Counted from the first letter of the stretch, positions 15,712 through 24,465 are shown. The stretch is DNA of 32,749 nt from JAWXCE01 sp034440495 (GCA_034440495.1 JAWXCE010000024.1:1-32749), one strand, 5' to 3'. The notes: a model not told the origin generated them from the letters alone. A program made the numbers and translations.

Positions 15712-16893
15712 GTGCAGGACACCTTTAAGGACAGCGAATATAAGGACAGCGAATATTTATCGAGATTGATTAGCCGTATCTACGACGCCTCGCTCGACCG
15801 GAAGCTGTGGAAGGGCGTTGTTGAAGAATGCTGTCTTTTTATTGGAGGCCCAGCGGGCAACCTGTTCTTCTGCAAGGATTCCGCGCAAAATCCCGAGGCA
15901 TTTTTCGCTTGGGGCACGGATAATGCATTCCAGTCGCTGTACAACCAAAAATACACGAAGATGAATCCGATATTCCCGGTCACGACCTTTTACGCGGCGG
16001 GGACAGTTGTGTCGCAGTCCGACATCCTTCCACACGCCGATATGCGGCAGACGCGCTTTCATCAGGAATGGCTGCAACCGCAGGGCATCACCGACGCCCT
16101 GTTCGGCATCATCCAGAAATCGCCAACTGGGTCGAGTTTGCTGGCGGTGCGGCGCTATGACGGCGATCCGCCCGTGGATGCAAGGATGCGCCGCCGCATG
16201 GCGCTCGTGCTGCCGCATCTGCAGCGGGCGGGGCGTATTGGCGCGGCGCGCCAATTTCAGGATACTAAAAACGCGGCGCTGACCGATACGCTTGCTGGCC
16301 TCGCTACCGCTGTGTTTCTTGTGAGGGCGGATGCGAAAATTGTTTTCGCTAATGCCGCCGCCCAGACGATGCTTTCGGAAATGCGCGTCGTCAGAGGGTA
16401 TCACAGTCTTCTCACAGCAGTTTGTCCGGACGCCAACGTTGTCCTGCGCCATACGTTTGCGGCGGCTGCTTTGGGCGACGGTGCAGCCTCGGGTGCCATC
16501 GCTGCGCCGATAGTCACCAAGGACGGCGAGCGCTGGATTGCTCATGTGTTGCCGCTCCAATCCGGGGCCAGACGCGATGGCGCAGACGTTTATGCGGTTG
16601 CGGCGGTGTTTGTGCGCAAGGTCGCCGTCGATACGCCCCGCGCGCTGGAGGGCATGTCGAAACTCTACCGGCTGACGGCGGGCGAGTTGCGCGTCCTCCA
16701 GGCTCTGGGCGAGGGCTGTAGCGTTGCCGCAGCGGCAGACATGCTGGGCGTCACCGAGTCCACCGTTAAAACCCATCTGCGCCACTTGTTCGAGAAAACC
16801 GGCGTGAACCGCCAGGCCGATCTCATCAAACTCCTGGCGGGCGCCGACAGCCCCATCGCGAAACCAACCCGTCCGCAACCCCGAGAAGCCTGA
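15712..16893 (+). CDS. LuxR-family transcriptional regulator with PAS-like sensor region
   Basis: The 393-residue protein ends with a LuxR-type helix-turn-helix at about 323-378: LTAGELRVLQALGEG, then VAAAADMLGVTESTVKTHLR and LFEKTGVNRQADLI. A PAS-like segment at about 195-300 (GLATAVFLVRADAKIVFANA) probably senses a ligand or redox state. The N-terminal 180 residues match no domain I can name. It lacks an acyl-homoserine-lactone-binding domain and a receiver Asp. The frame opens after a stop at 15682-15684 and the only candidate start is GTG 15712, without a clear Shine-Dalgarno; the start is therefore uncertain. A 15-bp tandem duplication encodes KDSEY twice near the N-terminus. Its targets are unknown; the divergent gene is a candidate. 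Confidence 0.85.
   Translation: MQDTFKDSEYKDSEYLSRLISRIYDASLDRKLWKGVVEECCLFIGGPAGNLFFCKDSAQNPEAFFAWGTDNAFQSLYNQKYTKMNPIFPVTTFYAAGTVVSQSDILPHADMRQTRFHQEWLQPQGITDALFGIIQKSPTGSSLLAVRRYDGDPPVDARMRRRMALVLPHLQRAGRIGAARQFQDTKNAALTDTLAGLATAVFLVRADAKIVFANAAAQTMLSEMRVVRGYHSLLTAVCPDANVVLRHTFAAAALGDGAASGAIAAPIVTKDGERWIAHVLPLQSGARRDGADVYAVAAVFVRKVAVDTPRALEGMSKLYRLTAGELRVLQALGEGCSVAAAADMLGVTESTVKTHLRHLFEKTGVNRQADLIKLLAGADSPIAKPTRPQPREA
15727..15756 (+). repeat. 15-bp perfect tandem duplication in the LuxR-type gene
   Basis: AAGGACAGCGAATAT occurs twice back to back (15727-15741 and 15742-15756), so the protein reads KDSEYKDSEY. Because 15 is a multiple of three, copy-number change would add or remove five residues without a frameshift. 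Confidence 0.95.
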
Positions 16894-17100
16894 GTTAAGT
16901 ACGCCAATCGTTGCGGTATGAAGTTTTCTAGGCGATGCAAAAATAACAGCCCGGCGATATAAGGCTATAAGCCCGTTGTAAAAAACAAAGCCTCCGTGTT
17001 TTATAGCCAGGAGAGACTTCAGTTGGCAAATACTGAAGCAATCGAGATCAAATACGGGCGTAGACTTTCTCGTTCACAGATGTCGTTTTTTAGAGGCCAC

Positions 17101-20052
17101 TCAGTGCGCCTCATCCCAGTTGCTAGCGGCGCGGGCGTCTACCTTAATTGGCACGCGAAACGCGACGGCGGGTTCGGCTGAACGTTCCATGGTTTTGACT
17201 GCGGCGGCTATGGTTGCGTCAACCTCGGCTTCGGCTGCCTCGAAGATCAGCTCGTCATGTACTTGTAATAACATCCGCGCCTTGACGCCCGCCGCTTGCA
17301 ACGCGTCCGGAATGCGCACCATGGCGCGGCGGATAATGTCGGCGGCGCTGCCCTGGATGGGCGCGTTGATAGCGGCGCGCTCATAAAAACTGCGCATGGC
17401 CCGATTTTGCACGGCGATCTCGGGGAAGTGCAGCTTGCGGCCAAAAATCGTGGTTACATATCCATCAGCGCGGGCCGCGCGCTTCGTCGCCTCCATGTAG
17501 TCGCGGATGCCGGGGAACCGCTCGAAATATTTGGCGATGTAGTCGCCCGCCTCGCCACGCCCGATGCTCAGTTGCTGGGCTAGCCCGAACGCCGAGATGC
17601 CATAAATGATGCCGAAGTTGATCGCCTTGGCGCGGCGGCGCACCTCGCCCGGCATGTCCTTCACCGGCACGCCGAACATCTCGGACGCCGTCATCGCGTG
17701 GATGTCCAGTCCTTCAGCGAATGCGCGGGTCAGCGCCGGGATGTCGGCCATGTGCGCAAGCACGCGCAGTTCGATCTGGCTGTAGTCGGCGGAGACAAGC
17801 TTGTGCCCCGCCTCTGCGATGAACGCGCTCCGGATTTGCCGCCCCTCCACCGTGCGCACGGGGATGTTCTGCAAATTCGGATCGTTGGACGATATCCGCC
17901 CTGTGGAAGTCGCCGCCAGCCCGTAAGAGGTGTGGATTCGCCCGGTTTCCGGATGCATATAGCCCGGCAGGGAGTCCGTGTATGTGCTTTTCAGTTTGGA
18001 AAGCTGGCGCCATTCCAGCAGCTTGGCGGGCAGGCGGCGCTGCTCGTCCGTCAGCTCCTCGCTGGCGACAAGCTCCTCCAGAATGCGCGCGCCGGTGCTT
18101 AGCGCACCTTTGGAAGTTTTGCCGGCGCCGGGCAGGCCCATTTTGCCGAACAGTACATCGCCCATTTGCTTGGGCGAGCCGATGTTGAAGGCACCACCCG
18201 CCATGGAGTAAATTTCAGACTCGATAGCGCCCAGGCTTTGCGCGAACTGGCCGGATAGGCGCGACAGCACTTGCCTGTCAACCTTTACGCCCGCCGCTTC
18301 CATGCCCGCCAGCACGGCCACTAGCGGACGCTCCAGCCGTTCATAAACCGTAGTAACACTTTCGGCGGCGAGGCGCGGCTTTAAAACCTGGCAAAGCCGG
18401 AGCGCCACATCTGCGGCCTCGGCGGCGTATTCAGTCGCCCGCGCGACGCTTACCCGGTCGAACGGCAAATGCGCCTTGCCCGAACCCGTCACATCCTTAA
18501 ACGCCGTGGGTTTGTGTCCAAGGTGGCACTCGGATAGCTCGTCCAGCCCGTGGCCATTACGCCCGGCGTCAAGCGCATAGGACATTAACATGGCGTCGTC
18601 GACCGGCGAGACGCGGATGCCGTAGCGCAGCAGGGCCAAACAATCCGCTTTCAGGTCATGCCCGATCTTGAGGACGCTGGCGTCTTCTATCAGTGGCTTC
18701 AAGGCGTCCAGCACCTCTCGCAATGACATTTGCGCAACGACGCCTGCGCCGTCCAGATCCAGCCCGCCAGCGCCCGTGCGGTGAGCGAGCGGCACATAAC
18801 AAGCAAGCCCAGGCTCCATGGCAAGCGCCACGCCGATAATATCCGCCTGCGATGGGTGCGGCGAGATGGTTTGGAGCTTGAACGCGACGTGGCCGTGCTC
18901 CGTCGCCGCCGTGATCCACTGCTGCAAACAGGGGAGATCGGTGATGGTCTGATACGCCGATAGATCAAAAGCGATGGTGGCGATTCGCGCTTTTGTCCGG
19001 GCAGCAAGCGCGGCTGGACCACCGACATCTGTTGTTTCCGCAGCGCCTTCCGAAGTATCAGCGGCGGTAGCAGCATGCGCCGGTGGGAGCAATTTTGCGG
19101 GCGCTTCAGGGATATCTGCGCCCAGAGCCTCCGCAATCCGCTTTGTCAGCGTCGTGAACTCCATGAGCCGCAGAAAGGCCAGGAGCGGGGCGGCTTCAGG
19201 AGGCATCACGGCGGTGACGGCAAGCGGCGTTTCAATCGGCACATCGCATTTGAGCCGCACCAGATCGCGGCTGATGCGAGCCTGGTCGGCGAACTCTAGC
19301 AGCCGTTCGCGCCGCATTTTCTGGCTGATGCTTGCTGCGTTGGCGAGTAGCGTGTCGAGATCGCCGTATTCCTGTATGAGCTGCGCCGCCGTTTTGATGC
19401 CGATGCCGGGAACGCCAGGCACGTTATCCGTCGGGTCGCCCGCAAGCGCCTGCACGTCGATAACCTTGTCCGGCCCTACGCCGAACTTCTCACGCACCTC
19501 CGCCTCGCCGATGCGGCGCTCGTTGCCTGGCATCGGGTCGTACATGCGCACGGCGGGACCAACAAGCTGCATCAAATCCTTGTCGCCGGAAATGATCGTC
19601 ACCTCGGCGCCCGCCGCCGCCGCCTCGCACGCATAGGTCGCGATAAGGTCGTCCGCCTCGAAACCATCCTGAACCAGCGGGGTCAACCCAAAGGCGCGCA
19701 CGGCGTCACGAATCAAGGGAAACTGGGGGATAAGTTCATCCGGCGGAGCATCCCGGTTGGCTTTGTAGTCAGTGTAAATCTCGTTGCGGAAGGTGTGGCC
19801 CGGCGGATCGAAAATCACGGCCACATGGGTAGGTTTGCCGCCATCCACCCCATCGCGCAAGCATTTCCACAGCATGTTGGAGAACGTCATCACCGCGCCA
19901 ACCGGCGTGCCGTCCGAGCGCGTAAACGCCCGCCCGCGAGCCTGGCTAGCTTTGAACATGGCGAAATAGGCGCGGTAAATATAGGTCGAGCCGTCGATGA
20001 GATAGACATGATCGCCCGCACCGATCAGTTTGACTTTAATTGTTTTACTCAT
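17101..20052 (-). CDS. polA: DNA polymerase I
   Basis: The 983-residue enzyme fills gaps and removes RNA primers. The N-terminal 5'-3' exonuclease (about 1-290) has YLIDGSTYIYRAYF, GFEADDLIATYA, ISGDKDLMQLV and PGIGIKTAAQLI. The polymerase part has motif A SADYSQIELRVLAHM, motif B RRRAKAINFGIIYGIS and motif C QVHDELIFE. The middle 3'-5' exonuclease domain is present, but its motif I reads VAFKLQT (Lys392, Gln394) instead of DxE. Motif III reads YAAEAAD, with Ala546 in place of the catalytic Asp; Asp470 of motif II remains. Proofreading is therefore probably lost. The start at 20052 (MSKTIKVKLIG) is preferred over a GTG at 20127 that adds an Arg-rich, atypical leader. Confidence 0.95.
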   Translation of the reverse strand: MSKTIKVKLIGAGDHVYLIDGSTYIYRAYFAMFKASQARGRAFTRSDGTPVGAVMTFSNMLWKCLRDGVDGGKPTHVAVIFDPPGHTFRNEIYTDYKANRDAPPDELIPQFPLIRDAVRAFGLTPLVQDGFEADDLIATYACEAAAAGAEVTIISGDKDLMQLVGPAVRMYDPMPGNERRIGEAEVREKFGVGPDKVIDVQALAGDPTDNVPGVPGIGIKTAAQLIQEYGDLDTLLANAASISQKMRRERLLEFADQARISRDLVRLKCDVPIETPLAVTAVMPPEAAPLLAFLRLMEFTTLTKRIAEALGADIPEAPAKLLPPAHAATAADTSEGAAETTDVGGPAALAARTKARIATIAFDLSAYQTITDLPCLQQWITAATEHGHVAFKLQTISPHPSQADIIGVALAMEPGLACYVPLAHRTGAGGLDLDGAGVVAQMSLREVLDALKPLIEDASVLKIGHDLKADCLALLRYGIRVSPVDDAMLMSYALDAGRNGHGLDELSECHLGHKPTAFKDVTGSGKAHLPFDRVSVARATEYAAEAADVALRLCQVLKPRLAAESVTTVYERLERPLVAVLAGMEAAGVKVDRQVLSRLSGQFAQSLGAIESEIYSMAGGAFNIGSPKQMGDVLFGKMGLPGAGKTSKGALSTGARILEELVASEELTDEQRRLPAKLLEWRQLSKLKSTYTDSLPGYMHPETGRIHTSYGLAATSTGRISSNDPNLQNIPVRTVEGRQIRSAFIAEAGHKLVSADYSQIELRVLAHMADIPALTRAFAEGLDIHAMTASEMFGVPVKDMPGEVRRRAKAINFGIIYGISAFGLAQQLSIGRGEAGDYIAKYFERFPGIRDYMEATKRAARADGYVTTIFGRKLHFPEIAVQNRAMRSFYERAAINAPIQGSAADIIRRAMVRIPDALQAAGVKARMLLQVHDELIFEAAEAEVDATIAAAVKTMERSAEPAVAFRVPIKVDARAASNWDEAH

Positions 20053-20241
20053 ACGCCGGACTATAGGACAGCGGCGTCGCCTGGCCAAACGCTTGCGCGA
20101 TAAGGCCACAGGAATTTTGTCTGACACCCAATCTGCAAAACTTTGTAGTAAATCTTTCTAAAATATCATCTGAACGGATGACGCGGCGCCTATGGATGAG
20201 CAGTAATTTTGGATCATCTAAACACATCCAGGAGATGATTC

Positions 20242-20655
20242 ATGACATTCTTGAAGCTTTTGCTTGCGGCGTTTGTAGCCGCGCCAACCTCCGCTTTCGC
20301 TGAAAATTGCGTTCCCGGAGAAACCCGGGCGCTTATTAATGGCGACACCACGTCCTTTAACGGCGTTCAGATCAGCGTCTCGAACTGGTCCGGTCTTCAG
20401 GAAGTTTATGGCCGGGCCGCGTTGACCAGAGCCTTTGAAGTGCGTCACGGGCAGGTAACGCTTAACTCAAACGTCCCCGCGCTGGCTGGCGCCTATATGA
20501 TAGAAAACGGCGCGTTTTATAACAACGAAGATGCGTTTTGCGGCGCAAGTCCGGTTAATTTGCAATGCTTAAAGGTCAAATATGACCCGGCGACGCACGC
20601 CGTTACTATGGACTGTTCGATTGCTGCTTACACGAATGTGGCTAAAGAGCCTTGA
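20242..20655 (+). CDS. Small secreted protein of unknown function
   Basis: The 137-residue product has a clear Sec signal peptide (MTFLKLLLAAFVAAPTSAFA, cut before ENCVPGE), leaving a mature protein of about 117 residues with four cysteines (NCV, FCG, QCL, DCS) that could form two disulfides. AGGAGA lies 9 bases before the ATG, a good ribosome-binding site. The length, signal and codon use support a real gene. I recognise no domain. It is divergent from polA, with 189 bp between the two starts, and upstream of tRNA-Arg. Confidence 0.7.
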   Translation: MTFLKLLLAAFVAAPTSAFAENCVPGETRALINGDTTSFNGVQISVSNWSGLQEVYGRAALTRAFEVRHGQVTLNSNVPALAGAYMIENGAFYNNEDAFCGASPVNLQCLKVKYDPATHAVTMDCSIAAYTNVAKEP

Positions 20656-20714
20656 GGCAGCTTTGTCTCTTGGCGTTTGCAGTCGGCCAGTCGTTACGCT
20701 ATGTTGCGCTGGCA

Positions 20715-20791
20715 GGACCCATAGCTCAGCTGGATAGAGCGCTGCCCTCCGAAGGCAGAGGTCACAGGTTCGAATCCTGTTGGGTCCGCCA
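20715..20791 (+). tRNA. tRNA-Arg (anticodon CCG)
   Basis: The 77-base cloverleaf has acceptor arms GGACCCA/TGGGTCC, D stem GCTC/GAGC, anticodon stem CTGCC/GGCAG with loop CTCCGAA, T stem ACAGG/CCTGT with loop TTCGAAT, discriminator G and encoded CCA. Anticodon CCG reads CGG arginine codons. No integrase gene or repeated 3' end is seen nearby. Confidence 0.97.
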
Positions 20792-20808
20792 CTCCTGAAA
20801 CAAACCGC

Positions 20809-20836
20809 AAAAAAGGCGCGGCGACATTTCTGCGCC
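20809..20836 (-). terminator. Possible terminator after the autotransporter gene
   Basis: On the minus strand, 29 bases beyond the autotransporter stop, GGCGC (20832-20836) pairs with GCGCC (20815-20819) and is followed by six T. The stem is only 5 bp, so this is a moderate candidate. Confidence 0.45.
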
Positions 20837-20864
20837 ACACCGACTTCGTCGAATGATGTTCGGG

Positions 20865-22817
20865 TTACCAGGAAATTCTGAAGCCGCCGCTGCCCGAGTA
20901 GCTTTCGCTCTCGCCGGAAAATTCGCCGTCGAACGCTGCGAAGACACCGAAGCTCTCGTTCACGTCGAGTCGGACGCCAGCGGTTATTTTCGCAATGTCG
21001 CTGGGGGCCTCTACGCCGTCGAGCGAGAACGTGGCTGCTGGCGACAATGTCAGGCTCGAATCGATACTCCGCTCCGGATTGAACTCATGCAACCACGCGA
21101 TTCGCGCGAAAGGCGTCAGCGTGCGTCCATCGGCAAGGGCGATCCGCGTATCGATCTGCACGCCGAGCGAACTCGTGACCGACGTGACTGAGTCTGACTC
21201 GAAGGTCAGTCTAAGAATACCTGGGCCGCCATTTAACCTCGTGCTGTCTTCGGTGAAGCCGTCGCTGTTGAGGCGAGCGACGCTCATGCCCGCAAATGGG
21301 GTTACCGTGTGACGCCCGATCGAGCGCTTCCAGCCAGCTTCGAGACGTCCGCTGATTTCCTCGCTGGAAAATTCGCCGACCGCACGTTCGTCGATCACCC
21401 AGTCAATGATCCGCTGGGTTCGGTTATCAAAATGCGCATATTGCGCGCTGCCTGACAGATAGAAAGCGCCGAAGGTTTTCACCCCGTACAAGGCGACATG
21501 CACGCCTTCCACCGTTCCCTGCGTGTTGCGCTCGTCAACAGAAAAGTCAGAGCTGGTGTAACCGACCGCTATGCCGACCAGAAAGTTATGATCGATCCTA
21601 TGCTCGAAGCCGGCGGCGAAGCCCGCCGTCTGGGTATCAAGTCCCCCGGGCCCCGTCCGGCGCTCATCCTCAATCGAGCCTGAGCCGCCAAATCCTGTCG
21701 CCCATACCTGACGGGATAGAGGCGGGCGATCGTTTGCGTATGCGTCAAGGCTGGCGCTGGTCGGCGCATCTTTCAGCGAACGGTACGGCTGTTGAGCTGG
21801 CTGGCCAGCGCCTTCACGAGCGGCCTGCGATGCGATTGCTGAGTTGAACAGGTTCGACGCCGCAAATGCTGTTTGCTGCGCGCCTGACACTCCGCCTCCG
21901 CCAAGATCGTCAACGGTGATATCGTTGTCATCTCCGCCGCCATTATCGCCGCCGTCGTCTCCACCGCCATCATCTCCGCCGCCGTCGTCACCGCCACCTC
22001 CGTCGTCGCCGCCACCGTCAGCATCTGTGACGCAAAGAGTGATCGTGTTATCATCCAGCGTGACGGAGCCGTTCCGGGCCAAAGCGCGGCCGCAACTGAT
22101 TGACGCTCCGGTGTTGAGCGTGATGCTGGTCAGCGCGACGATGTTGCCTGCAAAAACCGTGTTGGTTCCCAGAGTTGCGGAACTGCCGACCGCCCAGTAA
22201 ACATTGTTTCCGTTCGCGCCGTTGATCAGCAACACCGCCGAATTGCTTGCGGTCGTCAGAGTCGAGCCGATCTGGAAAATGAATTCGCCTGCGGAGTTGC
22301 CCTGTCCGTCCAGCGTCAGGACGCCGGTCAGTTGAGCGGATGAGACGAAGCTGTACACGGCGGGCGACAAAACTTGGCCGCCAAGATCTTGTCCGGTCAA
22401 ATCGACCTGAGATGGTCGGCCCATTAAAGTATTGTAGGCGGTGGTGAGGTCGTTCTGCGCTAGTTGCGCGTCGGCGTCGCCAGCATGAATAACCCCTGGC
22501 GGTATGATGACGCCCGGCGGAAACCCGACGATGGCATTGCCCGGCGACGCCCCGACATCTCCGGTAATGACGCTTGGTCCGGTATTCGTAACTGTCGAGC
22601 CGCCCAGCACCGCATAGCTCTCGGCAGTGCCCAGAATTTGCGAGTGGGCATTATCGCCAAAGCCAAATCCTGCAAGACAAATAGCCGCAAGAATCGGGGC
22701 AGAGCAGTATTTTTGCTTTGATCGCGCAATATTGACCCACCGGGCTGGACTGTTCTTTTGTCTTTTGTTTGGATGCTTAAGCTTCGTGTCTTGTTCATAC
22801 GCGCTTTCGTGTTTCAT
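20865..22817 (-). CDS. Autotransporter with ice-binding-like (DUF3494) passenger
   Basis: The 650-residue protein has a long basic N-terminus and signal sequence (SAPILAAICLAGFGFGDNAHS, cut near residue 60). A DUF3494 ice-binding-like beta-solenoid follows at about 62-265, with SYAVLGGSTVTNTGPSVITG, DVGASPGNAIVGFPPGV, DLTTAYNTLMGRPSQVDLTG and GEFIFQIGSTLTTASNSAV. A linker of about 35 residues, almost only Asp and Gly (GGGDDGGG units), comes next. The last 280 residues are a type V autotransporter beta-barrel from RQVWATGFGGSGSIEDE to the terminal FRISW, whose final aromatic residue is the outer-membrane insertion signal. The DUF3494 domain is known from secreted ice-binding proteins and adhesins; here it would be displayed on the cell surface. 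The start at 22817 (MKHESAYEQ) is preferred over 22853 because AAAGGG precedes it. Ice binding itself is not proven. Confidence 0.88.
   Translation of the reverse strand: MKHESAYEQDTKLKHPNKRQKNSPARWVNIARSKQKYCSAPILAAICLAGFGFGDNAHSQILGTAESYAVLGGSTVTNTGPSVITGDVGASPGNAIVGFPPGVIIPPGVIHAGDADAQLAQNDLTTAYNTLMGRPSQVDLTGQDLGGQVLSPAVYSFVSSAQLTGVLTLDGQGNSAGEFIFQIGSTLTTASNSAVLLINGANGNNVYWAVGSSATLGTNTVFAGNIVALTSITLNTGASISCGRALARNGSVTLDDNTITLCVTDADGGGDDGGGGDDGGGDDGGGDDGGDNGGGDDNDITVDDLGGGGVSGAQQTAFAASNLFNSAIASQAAREGAGQPAQQPYRSLKDAPTSASLDAYANDRPPLSRQVWATGFGGSGSIEDERRTGPGGLDTQTAGFAAGFEHRIDHNFLVGIAVGYTSSDFSVDERNTQGTVEGVHVALYGVKTFGAFYLSGSAQYAHFDNRTQRIIDWVIDERAVGEFSSEEISGRLEAGWKRSIGRHTVTPFAGMSVARLNSDGFTEDSTRLNGGPGILRLTFESDSVTSVTSSLGVQIDTRIALADGRTLTPFARIAWLHEFNPERSIDSSLTLSPAATFSLDGVEAPSDIAKITAGVRLDVNESFGVFAAFDGEFSGESESYSGSGGFRISW
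21926..22020 (-). repeat. Low-complexity Asp/Gly codon repeat (linker)
   Basis: The DNA is a run of GGC/GGT/GGA and GAC/GAT triplets coding for repeated GGGDD units between the ice-binding-like passenger and the barrel. Triplet slippage here could change linker length without a frameshift. The dense acidic residues could bind calcium, as an inference only. Confidence 0.85.
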
Positions 22818-22853
22818 AGCAGCCCTTTCCGGGGTCAACCCCACATTTGCCAT

Positions 22854-23117
22854 AAACTCACGATTCGTTTGAAATGGATATTTTTTTCTTAATAACTAAT
22901 TTTTATTTTGGATTTTGATGTATTCGAACCATCACTAGGTCAAAATTACACTATTATTTAAACGTATTATTTAAACGTATTATTTACTATATACATTTTT
23001 ATTGTTTTATTTTTTTAATATTAGGCATTGTATACATGTACTGCGTGGCAAATTTTTCTATCAACTAAGGATTCCATGTAGGCAATTGACTCAAAATAAC
23101 TGCTCTAAATTAGAGTG
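22854..23117. promoter_or_regulatory. AT-rich upstream region of the autotransporter with 13-bp tandem repeat
   Basis: The 264-bp spacer is strikingly AT-rich compared with the rest of the window. ATTATTTAAACGT occurs twice in perfect tandem (22953-22965, 22966-22978), followed by a partial third copy to 22986. AT-rich DNA of this type is typical of promoters silenced by H-NS or MucR-like proteins. No gene is seen. The terminus of the flavoprotein gene borders it on the right. Confidence 0.6.
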
Positions 23118-24389
23118 TCATCGGTCGCAGCCAGATAAGGGCTCGTCGCGCAGCCACTGAATTGCGCCCCTCCCCGCTGCAACGCCCGTCGCAAAACAAG
23201 CTTGCAACAGATAGCCTCCGGTGGGAGCTTCCCAATCCAGCATTTCGCCTGCAACAAACGTTCCGGGGTGGCGCGTAAGCATAAATTTCTCATCGATTTC
23301 GCCAAATTGAACGCCGCCCGCCGTTGAAATGGCTTTCGCGATTGACGCAGGCGAGTAAAGGCGAATTGGCGCGGCTTTCAAGCGCGCCGCAAGATTATCA
23401 GGCGTCATCGATGAAAGATGCAGGTTTTCATCACGCGCCGTCTCGTTTAAAAGACCCGTAGCGGCGGGAGACAATTTTACCGTTTTGCGCAAAAAGTTGG
23501 CGAACGACTGTTTGCCGCGAAGGGCGCTCAACTGGGCGGCAAGCCCATCAAGATTTGCGCCGGGTTTGAGATCGATATGCACGATAACCGGGCTTTCTCT
23601 TCCCAAGGCTTTGCGGATGTCAGGCCCTAGCGCGTACACCGCATTTCCCTCGACTCCATCGCGCGTGAGCATGACTTCTCCGCGCACGGCGGTGCCACCC
23701 AACCGCAATTCAATATCCTTCAGAGGCTGGCCGGCAAAACGGTCGCGAAAAAAGTCCGACCAGTCCGCTTTGAAGCCGCTATTCGCCGGTTGCATCGGCG
23801 TCACGGCGACGCCTGCCGCGCGAAACGGCTCCACCCAGTCGCCGTTCGATCCAAGCTGCGGCCAGCTTGCGCCGCCAAACGCCAAAATGGCGGCGTCGGC
23901 CTTAACCGCGATACGCCCTTGCGGCGTTTCAAACGCAAGCCGCCCGTCGTCCTCCCAGCCCACAAAGCTGTGGCGCAGTTTGAACTCCACTCCGAGGCCA
24001 GTCAGCCTTTGCAGCCAGCTTCGCAGCAGCGGCGAGGATTTCATGGTTTTGGGAAACACCCGATCGCTGGAGCCGACGAACGTTGGCTGCCCAAGCGCTT
24101 CGCACCAAGCAATAAGGTCTTCGGGCGTAAAGGCGTTTATGGCGTTGCGCAGAAATGGGGCGTCGCCGTAGCGCGTCATAAATTGCTCTAAAGGCTCGCT
24201 ATGAGTCAAATTCAGTCCGCCGCGGCCCGCAAGCAGAAACTTGCGACCGATGGAGGGCATGCGGTCATAAACCGTCACCGTAGCCCCTGCAGCCGCAAGG
24301 ACCTCAGCCGCCATCAAACCTGCAGGCCCGCCACCCGCAATAACGACATTCCACGGTGATAGCCGACTGTGCGCCAGATCATTGGTCAT
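23118..24389 (-). CDS. HI0933/TIGR03862-type FAD-dependent flavoprotein
   Basis: The 423-residue protein has a dinucleotide-binding fold at its N-terminus, VVIAGGGPAGLMAAEVLAAAG, followed by YDRMPSIGRKFLLAGRGGLNLTHSE, the signature of the HI0933-like family (also BaiN-type). AILAFGGASWPQLGSNGDW and the C-terminal AGEMLDWEAPTGGYLLQACFATG complete the FAD site. The subfamily with the RGGLNLTHSEP motif is TIGR03862. The substrate is unknown for most members. It is cytosolic, with no signal or membrane helix. It is divergent from the MATE gene, 76 bp apart, and may share its promoter region. Confidence 0.88.
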   Translation of the reverse strand: MTNDLAHSRLSPWNVVIAGGGPAGLMAAEVLAAAGATVTVYDRMPSIGRKFLLAGRGGLNLTHSEPLEQFMTRYGDAPFLRNAINAFTPEDLIAWCEALGQPTFVGSSDRVFPKTMKSSPLLRSWLQRLTGLGVEFKLRHSFVGWEDDGRLAFETPQGRIAVKADAAILAFGGASWPQLGSNGDWVEPFRAAGVAVTPMQPANSGFKADWSDFFRDRFAGQPLKDIELRLGGTAVRGEVMLTRDGVEGNAVYALGPDIRKALGRESPVIVHIDLKPGANLDGLAAQLSALRGKQSFANFLRKTVKLSPAATGLLNETARDENLHLSSMTPDNLAARLKAAPIRLYSPASIAKAISTAGGVQFGEIDEKFMLTRHPGTFVAGEMLDWEAPTGGYLLQACFATGVAAGRGAIQWLRDEPLSGCDR

Positions 24390-24465
24390 GGCTGTGACCT
24401 ATCACAAGTGATTAGAAATAAGGCGTCTTGGTTCCTTTTTTTGCATAAAGCAATATCTATACGCC

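Noticed and set aside
15757..16878. Long minus-strand frame of 373 codons opposite the LuxR-type gene
   Set aside because: The plus strand has a clear PAS-LuxR architecture; the minus frame shows no domain.
16996..17181. 61-codon plus-strand frame between the LuxR-type gene and polA
   Set aside because: It overlaps the end of polA and has no ribosome-binding site or recognisable product.
13092..20791. tRNA-Thr and tRNA-Arg as integration sites for a mobile element
   Set aside because: No integrase, no duplicated tRNA 3' end and no element-like gene content were found next to them.
21844..22200. Plus-strand frame rich in Pro and Ser opposite the autotransporter linker
   Set aside because: It is the antisense of the Asp/Gly codon repeat and has no ribosome-binding site or domain.
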